From Snuella lapsa (GTDB lineage: Bacteria > Bacteroidota > Bacteroidia > Flavobacteriales > Flavobacteriaceae), in assembly GCF_039539345.1 (NCBI RefSeq), contig NZ_BAABCY010000104.1, forward strand, positions 1-64,000: 64,000 bases of DNA. The letters run 5' to 3'. Shown here one piece after another: positions 26,212-35,217 of this stretch; position 1 is the stretch's first letter, and each line of letters opens with the position of its first letter. The position numbers and the translations under genes were made by a program. The notes below the pieces were generated by a model. It did no database searches and had not been told where the DNA came from. It saw only the letters and a list, made by a program, of their open reading frames with translations.

Positions 26212-27105
26212 CTATAAGGAGCTTTCAAAGGTTGCAGAGGTAACCTCTGATGCTCTATCTATCTTTTTTACCAAGCCTTGGAGTACTTTACCTGGTCCTA
26301 CTTCGGTAAATAAAGAAGCGCCGTCGGCGATCATTTGCTGAACGGATTGCGTCCAACGCACTGGTGCTGTTAACTGTGAAATTAAATTGGATTTAATTGC
26401 AGTTTCGTCTGTTACTGCATTTGCAGTTACATTTTGATAGATTGGACAATTGGGTTTGTTAAATGTTGTGTTTTCTATAGCTGCAGCTAATTCTTCACGG
26501 GCAGGTTCCATTAAAGGAGAGTGGAAGGCACCCCCAACAGGTAATACCAACGCGCGGCGTGCACCAGCTTCTTTTAGTGCTTCGCATGCTGTGTTAATGG
26601 CGTCGATTTCTCCAGATATAACGAGTTGTCCGGGACAGTTGTAATTGGCCGCGACTACCACGCCTTCGGTAGCTTTACAAATAGTTTCTACCACAGCATC
26701 GTCTAAACCTAGAACAGCAGCCATCGTACTTGGTTGTAATTCGCAAGCTTTTTGCATGGCCAAAGCACGTTGTGATACGAGTTTTAAACCGTCTTTAAAG
26801 TTTAAAGTGCCATTGGCTACCAATGCAGAAAACTCTCCTAGTGAATGTCCGGCAACCATGTCGGGTTTAAAAGCATCGCCCAACGTTTTCGCTAAAATAA
26901 CCGAATGTAAAAAGATAGCGGGTTGGGTTACTTTGGTTTCTTTAAGTGCTTCGGCAGAGCCTTCGAACATAATGTCTGTGATATTGAATCCCAGAATGCC
27001 ATTGGCTTGTTCAAATAGTTCTTGCGCTAATGGCGATTGCTCGTATAGGTCTAAGCCCATTCCTGTGAATTGTGCTCCTTGACCGGGAAATATATATGCG
27101 TTCAT
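26212..27105 (-). CDS. fabD: Malonyl-CoA:ACP transacylase
   Basis: A 297-residue cytosolic enzyme that loads malonyl groups onto acyl carrier protein for fatty-acid synthesis. Motifs are FPGQGAQFTGMG at the N-terminus, the nucleophile elbow GHSLGEFSAL (Ser88), Gln/Arg in QRALAMQKA, and the catalytic His in GGAFHSPLMEPA near residue 195. Upstream a minus-strand -7-like TATTTTTG lies at 27134-27127. Co-transcribed with lspA. Confidence 0.95.
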   Translation of the reverse strand: MNAYIFPGQGAQFTGMGLDLYEQSPLAQELFEQANGILGFNITDIMFEGSAEALKETKVTQPAIFLHSVILAKTLGDAFKPDMVAGHSLGEFSALVANGTLNFKDGLKLVSQRALAMQKACELQPSTMAAVLGLDDAVVETICKATEGVVVAANYNCPGQLVISGEIDAINTACEALKEAGARRALVLPVGGAFHSPLMEPAREELAAAIENTTFNKPNCPIYQNVTANAVTDETAIKSNLISQLTAPVRWTQSVQQMIADGASLFTEVGPGKVLQGLVKKIDRASEVTSATFESSL

Positions 27106-27211
27106 AGTTGTTTATTTTATGCGGTGCAAAAATAGGAATATTTTTAAAGATGTTAGACTGCTTTGTTACTAGATGTTAGATTATGTAATGTAAACGGCAT
27201 GTATTTGGAGT

Positions 27212-28768
27212 TTATAGTCCCACAATTGCTGCTTCGGCACAACGTTCGCCATCCATAGCAGCCGATACTATGCCTCCTGCATAACCACCGCCTTCGCCAC
27301 AGGGAAACAGTCCTTTTACTTCTGGGTGTTCTAGTTGCTCATTTCTAGGGATACAAACGGGCGATGAGGTTCTGGATTCTACGCCAACAATATTAGCTTC
27401 TTCTGTGTAATATCCTTTCATTTTTTGACCGAAAGCTTGAAAGCCTTTACGTAATCTGCTTCCTATTAGTTTGGGAAGTAAAGAATGTAAGGGGGCCGAT
27501 TTTAAACCTGGCTGATAGGAGCATGGGTTTAATTGAGGGGATAAATGGCCTTCAACAAAATCGGTAAGGCGTTGTGCAGGGGCTACTTGACTGCGTCCCC
27601 CAGCTGTAAAGGCTAGTTTTTCTAAATTTTTCTGGTATTCTAAACCTTTTAGTGCCCCAAATCGTTCGTATTTATGTAAGTCGGTATTGGCGTTAATTTC
27701 AACCACAATGCCGGAATTTGCAAATAGGTTGTTACGTTTGGAAGGCGACATGCCGTTAACAACAACTTCGCCGTTATTGGTAGCTGCGGGTACGATAAAA
27801 CCACCCGGACACATACAAAACGAGTAAACACCCCTGTGGTTTATTTGCTGGACTAAACTATATGAGGCTGCTGGTAATAAAGGATCGCGTTCGCCATTGC
27901 AATGGTATTGGATACTATCGATGATGTGTTGGGGGTGTTCTACCCGAACGCCCATAGCAAAGGATTTGGCTTCTAGGGCTATTTGTTTTTTTGCCAGTAA
28001 GTAAAAGATATCACGAGCCGAATGACCGGTAGCGAGAATAACGCGATTCGCGGCCATCTCATCACCGTTTTGTAAGTGTATGGATTGAATGCTGTTGTTT
28101 TTTATGGTAAAATTAACGACACGGGTTTCAAAATGAATTTCACCACCGTACTTTAAGATGGTTTCTCTTATGTTTTGTACTACTTTGGGTAGTTTGTTAG
28201 TGCCTATGTGTGGGTGGGCATCTATTAGTATTTGTTCGGTAGCGCCGTGAAATACGAGATTTTCAAAAATACGTCGTACATCACCGCGTTTTAGGCTTCT
28301 GGTATATAGCTTGCCATCGCTATAGGTGCCTGCGCCGCCTTCGCCAAAGCAATAGTTGGAATCTTCGTTTACAAAATGTTCTTGATTGATGGCTCTTAAA
28401 TCGCGTCTTCGGTCCCGAACATTCTTGCCTCGTTCGAGAACAATGGGCTTGAAACCAAGTTCTATACAACGTAAGGCTGCATACATACCAGCTGGTCCAA
28501 AACCAATGATGTGAATGGGTTTGCTTTTGGAAACGTCTTTGTAATTAAATTGGTATTGTGATGTTTTTGGAAGGGGTTCTTTAATGTAGACTGCTACTTT
28601 ATAGTTGATTATAATTTTAGGTTTTCTCGCATCGATAGATTTACGAAGTACTTTTACCCCGCTAATGTCGTTTTTGTCTATACCTAAAAAGCTTGCTGAT
28701 TTTATTAGCAATATGTCGCTAAGCGCTTCTTCTTTAAGCGTTAAGCGAAGCTGAAGTTCTTTTACCAT
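27212..28768 (-). CDS. FAD-dependent dehydrogenase (COG2509-type), function uncharacterised
   Basis: A 518-residue protein. After an N-terminal domain of about 90 residues comes a dinucleotide-binding fold, IHIIGFGPAGMYAALRCIELG. Next are the family-specific YCFGEGGAGTYSDGKLYTR segment, ATGHSARDIFY, and a C-terminal FAD motif FPCGEGGGYAGGIVSAAMDG. It belongs to a widespread group of uncharacterised flavoprotein dehydrogenases with similarity to geranylgeranyl reductase-like and thiazole-type proteins. Cytoplasmic, no signal. A box TAATTTTG on the minus strand (28780-28773) ends only 5 nt before the ATG, which could mean an almost leaderless mRNA. Confidence 0.85.
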   Translation of the reverse strand: MVKELQLRLTLKEEALSDILLIKSASFLGIDKNDISGVKVLRKSIDARKPKIIINYKVAVYIKEPLPKTSQYQFNYKDVSKSKPIHIIGFGPAGMYAALRCIELGFKPIVLERGKNVRDRRRDLRAINQEHFVNEDSNYCFGEGGAGTYSDGKLYTRSLKRGDVRRIFENLVFHGATEQILIDAHPHIGTNKLPKVVQNIRETILKYGGEIHFETRVVNFTIKNNSIQSIHLQNGDEMAANRVILATGHSARDIFYLLAKKQIALEAKSFAMGVRVEHPQHIIDSIQYHCNGERDPLLPAASYSLVQQINHRGVYSFCMCPGGFIVPAATNNGEVVVNGMSPSKRNNLFANSGIVVEINANTDLHKYERFGALKGLEYQKNLEKLAFTAGGRSQVAPAQRLTDFVEGHLSPQLNPCSYQPGLKSAPLHSLLPKLIGSRLRKGFQAFGQKMKGYYTEEANIVGVESRTSSPVCIPRNEQLEHPEVKGLFPCGEGGGYAGGIVSAAMDGERCAEAAIVGL

Positions 28769-28843
28769 GATGCAAAATTAGGGAAAATAGCGACAGGCAC
28801 TGAAAAAGATTTTTTGAAGTATTTGGGGATGATAATTTTGATG

Positions 28844-29665
28844 TTATTTCGCTAAGCGAAATCCAAGTGTTGGTAGGCGCATGGAAGAGGCTCTTGCGTT
28901 TCTATCTTTTGTTCTAATACTGCCCTTTCGGTGGCTAAAGGAGCCTCCTCTTAAAACTTTTGAATCTAGTATGTTTCCCAACTTATCGCAAGGGTATGGT
29001 GTTTTATTGTTACTAACCCATTCCCATATGTTGCCACTCATATCGTAAAGTCCCAGTTCGTTGGGTTTTAATTGTCCAACGGGGTGTGGTCTGCTATCTG
29101 AGTTTTCTTCAAACCAGGCAACTTCATTGGGATTGTTGCTTCCAGCATATGTGTAGCCAAAACTTTTTTCGCCTCCTCTTGAGGCGAATTCCCATTCTTC
29201 TTCTGTTGGTAGCCTGTACGTTTCTCCATATTTTAGATTGATTGCTGCGATGAAGTTTTGTATGTCGTCCCAAGATACTTGTTCTACTGGGCACTCATCA
29301 CAATTGGCAAACTTGCTGGGTCTTGTTCCCATTATTTTAAACCAATCTGCCTGGGTTACTTCATATTTGCCAATATAAAAATCTTTTACAGATACGGAAT
29401 GCGGGCACTCATCTGCTATCCTAAGCTCTGGATCGCCACCGTCATCAACATTATCCATACCTCCCATTGTATAATTGCCCCCGGTAATATGTATCATGTC
29501 TAAACCGGATTTTTTGAATCTTGTGCTTTCTTTTTTAGTATGGTGCTCTGTAGCCCGCTGTACCTTTTCTTTTTTTGTGGGACAGCTTTGTAGCGTTAAA
29601 AAGCCTATTGACCATAAAAAAAAGAAGGGGGTAAGGGAGGTGTACTTGTTTGTTTTATTTCTCAA
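28844..29665 (-). CDS. Formylglycine-generating-enzyme-like (SUMF1-domain) lipoprotein lacking the catalytic cysteines
   Basis: A 273-residue lipoprotein (lipobox LQSC, Cys28). The SUMF1/FGE fold spans about residues 55-272: MIHITGGNYTMGG, FYIGKYEVTQADWFKIMG, PVEQVSWDDIQNFI, YRLPTEEEWEFASRGG, NELGLYDMSGNIWEWV, LRGGSFSHRKGS, TLGFRLA. In true FGE the stretch after GGS carries two cysteines; aligned here those positions are His and Ile, so oxidase activity is not expected. It follows the sulfatase gene by 101 bp on the same strand. Possible roles are binding or presenting the sulfatase substrate, or a non-FGE SUMF1 function like that of GldK-type proteins. Confidence 0.88.
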   Translation of the reverse strand: MRNKTNKYTSLTPFFFLWSIGFLTLQSCPTKKEKVQRATEHHTKKESTRFKKSGLDMIHITGGNYTMGGMDNVDDGGDPELRIADECPHSVSVKDFYIGKYEVTQADWFKIMGTRPSKFANCDECPVEQVSWDDIQNFIAAINLKYGETYRLPTEEEWEFASRGGEKSFGYTYAGSNNPNEVAWFEENSDSRPHPVGQLKPNELGLYDMSGNIWEWVSNNKTPYPCDKLGNILDSKVLRGGSFSHRKGSIRTKDRNARASSMRLPTLGFRLAK

Positions 29666-29766
29666 TTTTCAACGTTTTTATGACTAGGGTCTATTGTTTG
29701 TGATCTAGTGCCTGGGTATGGCAATCCTTTTTTTAAATGTATAGGTAATTGTATTCTATTTTTTTG

Positions 29767-31242
29767 TTAATGATTTTTTTTGCCACCTCCACCTCCTGTA
29801 TAGGGGTATTGGTCAAATCCATCAAAATCGGGATTTTTTGCTCGTGGGTCGTTAAGGCTTGTCAATTTATTTTGAAGCTTGTTTCTTAAATTCTTTAAGA
29901 CGTGAATATATGCGGGATCTTCTGCTATATTGATTAATTGGTCTGGGTCGTTTTTTAGATCGTAGAGTTCTTCTTCTGGTCTTTTTCCAAAACAAAGTTG
30001 GTATGCCCTAAGATGGTCTGCATCTTCATCTTTATTTTCTATGATATAATCTTTGGTTGGCCCTGGGTCGCAATCGGCATACCATTGATTGGGATAGTTT
30101 GTGGTTCCTATATTGCCAGTACCAGCAGGCCAAAGATTGGATTTGTAATTGCGTATATACAAAAAGGCTTCGTTTCTGTATCCACGGGATGGGTATCCAC
30201 CCATATTGGGTTTTTCTTGTGCGGGTACATGACGTTCTTTTCCAAATACAATATCTGAACGGTTTTTGGTATCGATGATACCCGATTTGTTAGATTTTAG
30301 GATGTTGGCAAAACTGCTTCCGGTCATAGCATCTGGAACGCTTATTTCTGTTATTTCAAGTAGTGTGGGGGCAATGTCTGCGAAAGAAATAAAGTCGTTT
30401 ACTTTGCGAAGGGGTGTTATTTGTTTACCCCAGCGAACGGCAAAGGGAACGCGAACGCCAGAATCGTAAAGATTGCTTTTACAGCGAGGGAATGGCATAC
30501 CATGATCGCCGGTCATGATAATAATAGTGTTTTCCAGCAAGCCGTGTTTTTCTAGTTGTGAAATGACCGTGCCTACCAGGCTGTCCCATCGCTGCACTTC
30601 GTAATAATAATCGGCGATGTCGTTTCGTATGGTATCGGATTCTGGAAAATGCTTAAAGCGGTGTACTTTCTTTATGTCGATACCACTTTGTTTACCTGTT
30701 CCTTTTTTGTACGGACGGTGTGGGTCTGAAGTTCCTAGCCAGAAAAAAAACGGGGTTTCGTTATTATTTGCGTTAAGAAATGCCTCGAATGTTTGGTATG
30801 CTTTGTTAGAGGGGTGGGAGCCGTGATAGGCTATCCAATTGTCTAAATTACCGGGTCCCCATGTCTTTGCTGTTGTCCTTCCTGTTGCGTAACCATTATT
30901 GGCTAATAGGTGTATAAAACTTTGATGCTTTTCTGGAAGGGTACTCCAGAGGTTGGCTCCGGATTCAAGTTCCCAATGGTATTTTCCGGTAATGAATACG
31001 TTTCTGCTAGGGGTGCAGGATGGACTTGAAACGTAAGCGTTATTGAACAGTACACCTTCATTGGCGATTCTGTCAAAGTTGGGTGTTTTTATAATGCTGT
31101 CTCCATAGACTCCTGCATGTGGCCATCCCCAATCGTCGGCAAGGCAAAAAACAATGTTGGGACGTTCTTTTTGGTTCGTTTGTCCGACGGCAGTATATAA
31201 TGCTATGCTTAAAAGCAAACATGTTAGTAATGTTTTGTTCAT
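29767..31242 (-). CDS. Type S1 sulfatase, secreted (sulfamidase-like)
   Basis: A 491-residue arylsulfatase-family enzyme with signal peptide ending AVG-Q near residue 20. Metal ligands LADDWGW near residue 35 and the maturation motif SCTPSRNVFITGKY (Cys76 to be converted to formylglycine, consensus C-x-P-x-R) are clear; TGDHGMPFPRCKSNLYDSGVRVPF is the second metal/substrate region. The overall look is closest to the heparan N-sulfatase (S1_8-like) branch. It would desulfate a glycan in the periplasm or at the cell surface. The adjacent FGE-like protein cannot mature it, so another maturase must exist elsewhere. Confidence 0.92.
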   Translation of the reverse strand: MNKTLLTCLLLSIALYTAVGQTNQKERPNIVFCLADDWGWPHAGVYGDSIIKTPNFDRIANEGVLFNNAYVSSPSCTPSRNVFITGKYHWELESGANLWSTLPEKHQSFIHLLANNGYATGRTTAKTWGPGNLDNWIAYHGSHPSNKAYQTFEAFLNANNNETPFFFWLGTSDPHRPYKKGTGKQSGIDIKKVHRFKHFPESDTIRNDIADYYYEVQRWDSLVGTVISQLEKHGLLENTIIIMTGDHGMPFPRCKSNLYDSGVRVPFAVRWGKQITPLRKVNDFISFADIAPTLLEITEISVPDAMTGSSFANILKSNKSGIIDTKNRSDIVFGKERHVPAQEKPNMGGYPSRGYRNEAFLYIRNYKSNLWPAGTGNIGTTNYPNQWYADCDPGPTKDYIIENKDEDADHLRAYQLCFGKRPEEELYDLKNDPDQLINIAEDPAYIHVLKNLRNKLQNKLTSLNDPRAKNPDFDGFDQYPYTGGGGGKKNH

Positions 31243-31319
31243 ATATTATTAATTATTTAATTGTATCCAGGTTTAATCGATATGCACTATAAGGTTTTAT
31301 GTATGTGTCGTGACTGTAT

Positions 31320-31793
31320 TTATTTTTCTTCAATATTTTTAAATCCTGAAACATGGGATAGGACAGCCTTCCATTTTCCTTCTCTTTTTACAAGTACATT
31401 GCTTGATTGGTAAATAGATTTTATTGAATCTTTTAGGATATGACCTGTCCCACAAATAATTGCAGTGCCATTGTCTAAAATTTCGAATCTCTTGATTTCA
31501 TAATTGAATGAATCATTTTGAATGGCATTTTTCTTTAACCAAGCTAATTCATCTTTTTTGCTGTACCAATTTCCTAGATTGTCTATCATCTTGAAATCAT
31601 CTCCTAAAATTCTGTCTAAAAGTAATGTGTCTTGCTCTGCATAGGCTTTAGGCCATTCGTGCTCTTTTAAATACCTAAGAGCTTTTTTATCGTCTTCGGT
31701 AACTAAAATAGGATTTGCCTTGTTTTTTGTTTTGCATCCTGTAGTTAATGTTATAAACAAAGTGATTAGTAAGGTTTGGATCGTTTTTCTCAT
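31320..31793 (-). CDS. NTF2/DUF4440-like lipoprotein
   Basis: A 157-residue lipoprotein with signal MRKTIQTLLITLFITLTTGC (Cys20). The mature part has the order expected for an NTF2-like (SnoaL/DUF4440) cone fold: helix WPKAYAEQDTLLLDRILGDDFKMID, and strands YEIKRFEILDNGTAIICGTGHIL and SSNVLVKREGKWKAVLSHVS. Such domains bind small ligands or act as scaffolds. No catalytic residues can be assigned. It stands 78 bp upstream of the sulfatase on the same strand, so co-transcription is possible. Confidence 0.7.
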   Translation of the reverse strand: MRKTIQTLLITLFITLTTGCKTKNKANPILVTEDDKKALRYLKEHEWPKAYAEQDTLLLDRILGDDFKMIDNLGNWYSKKDELAWLKKNAIQNDSFNYEIKRFEILDNGTAIICGTGHILKDSIKSIYQSSNVLVKREGKWKAVLSHVSGFKNIEEK

Positions 31794-32211
31794 TTTAAAC
31801 AGTCTTAGTTTTGTGAATTATATTGATGCTTAACTTTTGTCTTAACAAATGTTTAGTAACTCATAGGGTGTTGGTACATATTTCTAGAAGTAAATTTACC
31901 TATTTCTTGCCAAAATCTTGATTTAAAAATGGAGGGCGAATATTCTTGTTTGTAATTATGTAAGGCAAAAGGGTACTATTTGTAAAAACTATTCGAGTGC
32001 TTATGGTTTTTGTTATATAGTTTTTATTCATATGATACAAGTCATGGATGCATTGTTTTTAAACATTAAAAGGATTAAAGTCTGGTGTACAGTAATATCA
32101 GGTATAACTTTGGGTATATTCTTCTGACTTATTTTGCTATAAATTTTATAGCTGCCTCAATTGAATAGAGTACTGTTGTGGAGCGGGCGAAATTCATAGT
32201 TACTTGATATA
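31794..32211. other. 418-bp intergenic region, no gene seen
   Basis: AT-rich spacer between the NTF2-like gene start and the CPBP protease stop. I see no open frame with protein-like composition, no tRNA and no strong hairpin with a T-run. It may hold the promoter of the NTF2-like gene and the 3' end of the CPBP mRNA. Confidence 0.5.
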
Positions 32212-33048
32212 TCAATTAATTGATTTTGTTTTTTTCCAATATAAGTATCCAAAAATTAGTATGATTACCATATAAAATGTATTGAATACCATACTATGAA
32301 CAAACTCATTTTGAGTCTCAGTTATAGTGAGTAATATACTTCCAAAATGATTATTGCTGCCATGCAGTAAGGCTCCTATGAAAATTGAATAGCTATTAAA
32401 ACCAAGATAAGCGATAATGAGGGAAAGAGCCATGCCAACCAGCGGATAGGTTATGAAGGTTTCTATAAATGGATGATTGGGGAAATTGTAACCTTGCAAT
32501 GCTATGGGCATATGCCAAATGCCCCATACCAAGCCTAGAAAGAGTATCCCTTTAATGGCTCCGAAGCCATCAATCATTTTTTCTTGCAAGTAACCTCTCC
32601 AACCTATTTCTTCCCCCAATATGAGTAGTGTAGTGACAGGGTAACCTAGTGCGAGCAGAACAGCTACTTTAAATGGAGAGCCTATCTTAGACCAATCTGG
32701 TACTGTTCTCACATCTAAGAGTATTTGTGTGCTGATTATGAATCCAAAATAGAGAATAGGAATGATAAATGCTCCCAAAGCTCCTTTAAATGACGGTTTG
32801 AAAAATTTCAAGTCTTTCCAGGTGCCGCCTTCTTTTTTGTTGAGAATGAAAGCTAAGATCGCTGGGATAAAAGCGTATACCAACATAATAATTGATCTTT
32901 CAACGGCTTCTGAGAAATTAAAAAGTCCGATGCTTATGAAACCAAAAATCCAGGAGATACCCAGAACTAACAGGATATATTTTTTTGCTTTTTGAAACTG
33001 AAGGGTAGGGTTTGGAGAGTGAAGCTGTTTACTAGTGTGTGTGCTCAT
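32212..33048 (-). CDS. CPBP-family intramembrane metalloprotease
   Basis: A 278-residue polytopic membrane protein with about 8 hydrophobic segments. The CPBP (CAAX protease/bacteriocin-processing, Abi) motifs are LGEEIGWRGYLQ (Glu146, Glu147, Arg151), LGLVWGIWHMP (His179) and a final H in LLHGSNN. Family members cut within the membrane and are linked to bacteriocin self-immunity or maturation of membrane proteins. No bacteriocin gene is visible nearby. First member of the accessory minus-strand block, 64 bp downstream of the AraC-type regulator gene. Confidence 0.88.
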   Translation of the reverse strand: MSTHTSKQLHSPNPTLQFQKAKKYILLVLGISWIFGFISIGLFNFSEAVERSIIMLVYAFIPAILAFILNKKEGGTWKDLKFFKPSFKGALGAFIIPILYFGFIISTQILLDVRTVPDWSKIGSPFKVAVLLALGYPVTTLLILGEEIGWRGYLQEKMIDGFGAIKGILFLGLVWGIWHMPIALQGYNFPNHPFIETFITYPLVGMALSLIIAYLGFNSYSIFIGALLHGSNNHFGSILLTITETQNEFVHSMVFNTFYMVIILIFGYLYWKKTKSIN

Positions 33049-33112
33049 TAAGATTATTGTTTATCTAATTAAATGTTTGGCAAATGAATGGATAAACAAG
33101 GTATCAATCGAC

Positions 33113-34264
33113 TCATTGGAAACTTTGAGACTCTTTATCGGATAATTTTTTAAATGCTATAGGAGTCATACCGACTTGTTGTTTAAAAACGCGATTGAAA
33201 GTAGCTTTGGAATTGAATCCCGAATCGAAAGCTATAGCGAGCAAAGTTAAGTTTTTAGCAGCTCCTTCTTTTAGTTGCTTTGTAAAATAGTTTATGCGGT
33301 GTTTATTGACGTATTCGTAAAAATTTGAATCTAAACAAATGTTGAGTAGGTGAGATAATTTCTTATCTGAGACATCTAGAATATTTGCCGTTTCTCTTAA
33401 AGAAAGATGCTGTCTTTTGAAAAGCTTTTGTTCTGTAAATACGTTTTCTAAATGAATTTTGAGCTCCATAAATTCTTCCGATTCACAATCGTAAAAGGGT
33501 TTGGATTTGATTTTCTTTTCATGGGAGATTTCCTTTTTAATTGCTTCAGGGGAAATATCATTAACCAAGAAAACTTGTACTTGATTGATTCCGTAATAAC
33601 CTATATACCAAATGAGCAGTACTAAATAAAAGAGGTTTATATATATTAGGATAGAATGAATAGGATAGGCAACAATTAGCAGCCCGCTTATTATATCTAT
33701 AATCAAAAACAGGATAAATCCTCGAATCCAGATAGCGAGCCATTTTAAATCTAACGTGTTTAAAGTAGCATAATTGTTTTTTACCAACCTTTTATAGTGT
33801 TTTAGTAACTTGTTACTTAGAAAAAGATAATAGGCCAAGTACAAAATACCTAGAAAGGGAATTACGAGTAAAATGGCTTGAAAAATAACTGTTTTGCCAT
33901 CTATAGGCAGTCCCAAATAGTATTGAGGGATACTGTAAGCAAAAAAGGCAATAAAAGAGGGGAGCAGTCCTCTTATAAATTTTTGTGAGTCAATCTTAGA
34001 GGTATAGATAGTTTTTATATAATGGAAAATCAAAGGCCCTAAAGCAAAAGGAATAATAATCCCAATGGGTGATATTATGGTGGCTAAAATATTCAGTTTC
34101 AAATACAAAGATGCATAGGTAAGAAACAAGATTAAAAAACTCAAAAGAGTGAAAACTAGAATTTTATTTGCCTTTTGTTTTTTCCAAATACGACTAAGTA
34201 ATAGTATTAGAAAAAGGTTTGTGCTAATTCCAGAATATATTAAAAATGAAGAGAGTTCTTTCAA
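33113..34264 (-). CDS. Membrane-anchored AraC-family transcriptional regulator
   Basis: A 383-residue protein. The first about 230 residues contain 7 hydrophobic helices, then a linker, then a C-terminal AraC helix-turn-helix domain (about 275-378) with LSLRETANILDVSDKKLSHLLN and ATFNRVFKQQVGMTPIAFKKL. This 7TM-HTH_18 architecture is frequent in Bacteroidetes and suggests direct membrane signal sensing. The nearby CPBP protease could be its target, since both are on the same strand. Ligand unknown. Confidence 0.9.
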   Translation of the reverse strand: MKELSSFLIYSGISTNLFLILLLSRIWKKQKANKILVFTLLSFLILFLTYASLYLKLNILATIISPIGIIIPFALGPLIFHYIKTIYTSKIDSQKFIRGLLPSFIAFFAYSIPQYYLGLPIDGKTVIFQAILLVIPFLGILYLAYYLFLSNKLLKHYKRLVKNNYATLNTLDLKWLAIWIRGFILFLIIDIISGLLIVAYPIHSILIYINLFYLVLLIWYIGYYGINQVQVFLVNDISPEAIKKEISHEKKIKSKPFYDCESEEFMELKIHLENVFTEQKLFKRQHLSLRETANILDVSDKKLSHLLNICLDSNFYEYVNKHRINYFTKQLKEGAAKNLTLLAIAFDSGFNSKATFNRVFKQQVGMTPIAFKKLSDKESQSFQ

Positions 34265-34472
34265 AAGAATATTTTTATAGCTAATAAAGTATTTAAAAAT
34301 TTTTTATCCAAAAACTTGTCTTTTTCTTATTTGGAATTTTTTACAAAATGATTATAACGTTTTGTGGGTGGTTTTCTGTCTTAACTTAAAGATAGCAAAT
34401 TGTAATAAATTCCGATTAAAAACTCAGAGGCAATGAACTATGCACTTACATGGTGCTAACCTTTAGCTTTAT

Positions 34473-35090
34473 TTAATTCAATTGTTTTTTGAAGCTGCAA
34501 AATAAAAAGTTCTGTTTTGTGTCAAATGGTGTAATGTGATCTTCGGTTACACATTTAATTTTTACAAAACTATTTTCCAGTTCTGATGTTAACTCATGTT
34601 CACTATATTGTTTAATATCAAGTCCGCTACATTTTTTAGGTCCATTTTCAGAAAAAGCCCCGATTGTTAAAAATCCATTCACATATTTTCTTGCGGTATC
34701 GACATATTTCTTTATCTCGTTATTTGTAGTAAGAAAATGAAAAGTAGCTCTGTCGTGCCAAACATCATAAGTCATTTTAGGCTTAAATTCTGAAATATCA
34801 CTTACAATCCAATTTACTTTATCTGCTTTGTTTCCTAGTCGTTTTTTCGCTTTTTCAAGTGATTTAGCAGAAATGTCAAGTACAGTAATATTTTCATATC
34901 CTTCATCAATTAAGCAATCTACAAGTTTGCTGTCTCCGCCCCCAATGTCAATAATTTTAGCAGTTTTGTCAAGTCCGAATGAGTGTATGAATTCAAGTGA
35001 AGTTTTAGGTGTTTCTTGAGTCCAACTTACTTGTTCTGGGTTTTTGGTTTTATAGACTGTTTCCCAATGTTTCTTTCTGTTTAAATTCAT
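34473..35090 (-). CDS. Class I SAM-dependent methyltransferase
   Basis: A 205-residue cytosolic methyltransferase. Motif I AKIIDIGGGDSKLVDCL lies near residue 45; a following acidic strand ENITVLDISAKSLEKAKKRL binds the ribose of SAM, and VNWIVSDISEFK is motif II. The WHDRATFHFL segment is typical of a family often annotated together with thiopurine-like or tellurite-resistance methyltransferases. The substrate is unknown. Orphan gene in the accessory block. Confidence 0.88.
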   Translation of the reverse strand: MNLNRKKHWETVYKTKNPEQVSWTQETPKTSLEFIHSFGLDKTAKIIDIGGGDSKLVDCLIDEGYENITVLDISAKSLEKAKKRLGNKADKVNWIVSDISEFKPKMTYDVWHDRATFHFLTTNNEIKKYVDTARKYVNGFLTIGAFSENGPKKCSGLDIKQYSEHELTSELENSFVKIKCVTEDHITPFDTKQNFLFCSFKKQLN

Positions 35091-35114
35091 TCTGTTTTTG
35101 TTTTTTTAGTTTGT

Positions 35115-35217
35115 GCCTAACTGCTCTTTTAAGAGTAGTTGCGGGATAAAGTAACTAACTTACTGAAAAAAGAGTAAACAAGAACTAAGCAATTAATTTT
35201 ACACATCTTTGTTGGAT
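35115..35217 (-). repeat. attC-like imperfect hairpin site
   Basis: Read on the minus strand, ATCCAAC (35217-35211) matches the integron box RYYYAAC, and GTTAGGC (35121-35115) matches GTTRRRY; they are 103 bp apart end to end. Between them is nested imperfect pairing: TTGC (35139-35142) with GCAA (35189-35192), and TTACT (35160-35164) with AGTAA (35173-35177). The first box overlaps the end of the upstream gene, as attC sites often do. No integrase is seen in the window, so the call is tentative. Alternatively it is a flavobacterial intergenic repeat. Confidence 0.35.

Noticed and set aside
26645..27082. Plus-strand open frame of 145 codons opposite fabD
   Set aside because: Shadow frame within a certain fabD gene.
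28844..29665. Canonical formylglycine-generating enzyme
   Set aside because: The two catalytic cysteines after the GGS motif are replaced by His and Ile.
34433..34462. Small hairpin GCTAA/TTAGC downstream of the first methyltransferase as another attC-like site
   Set aside because: Only a 5-bp stem with a 3-nt loop, and no convincing pair of integron boxes.
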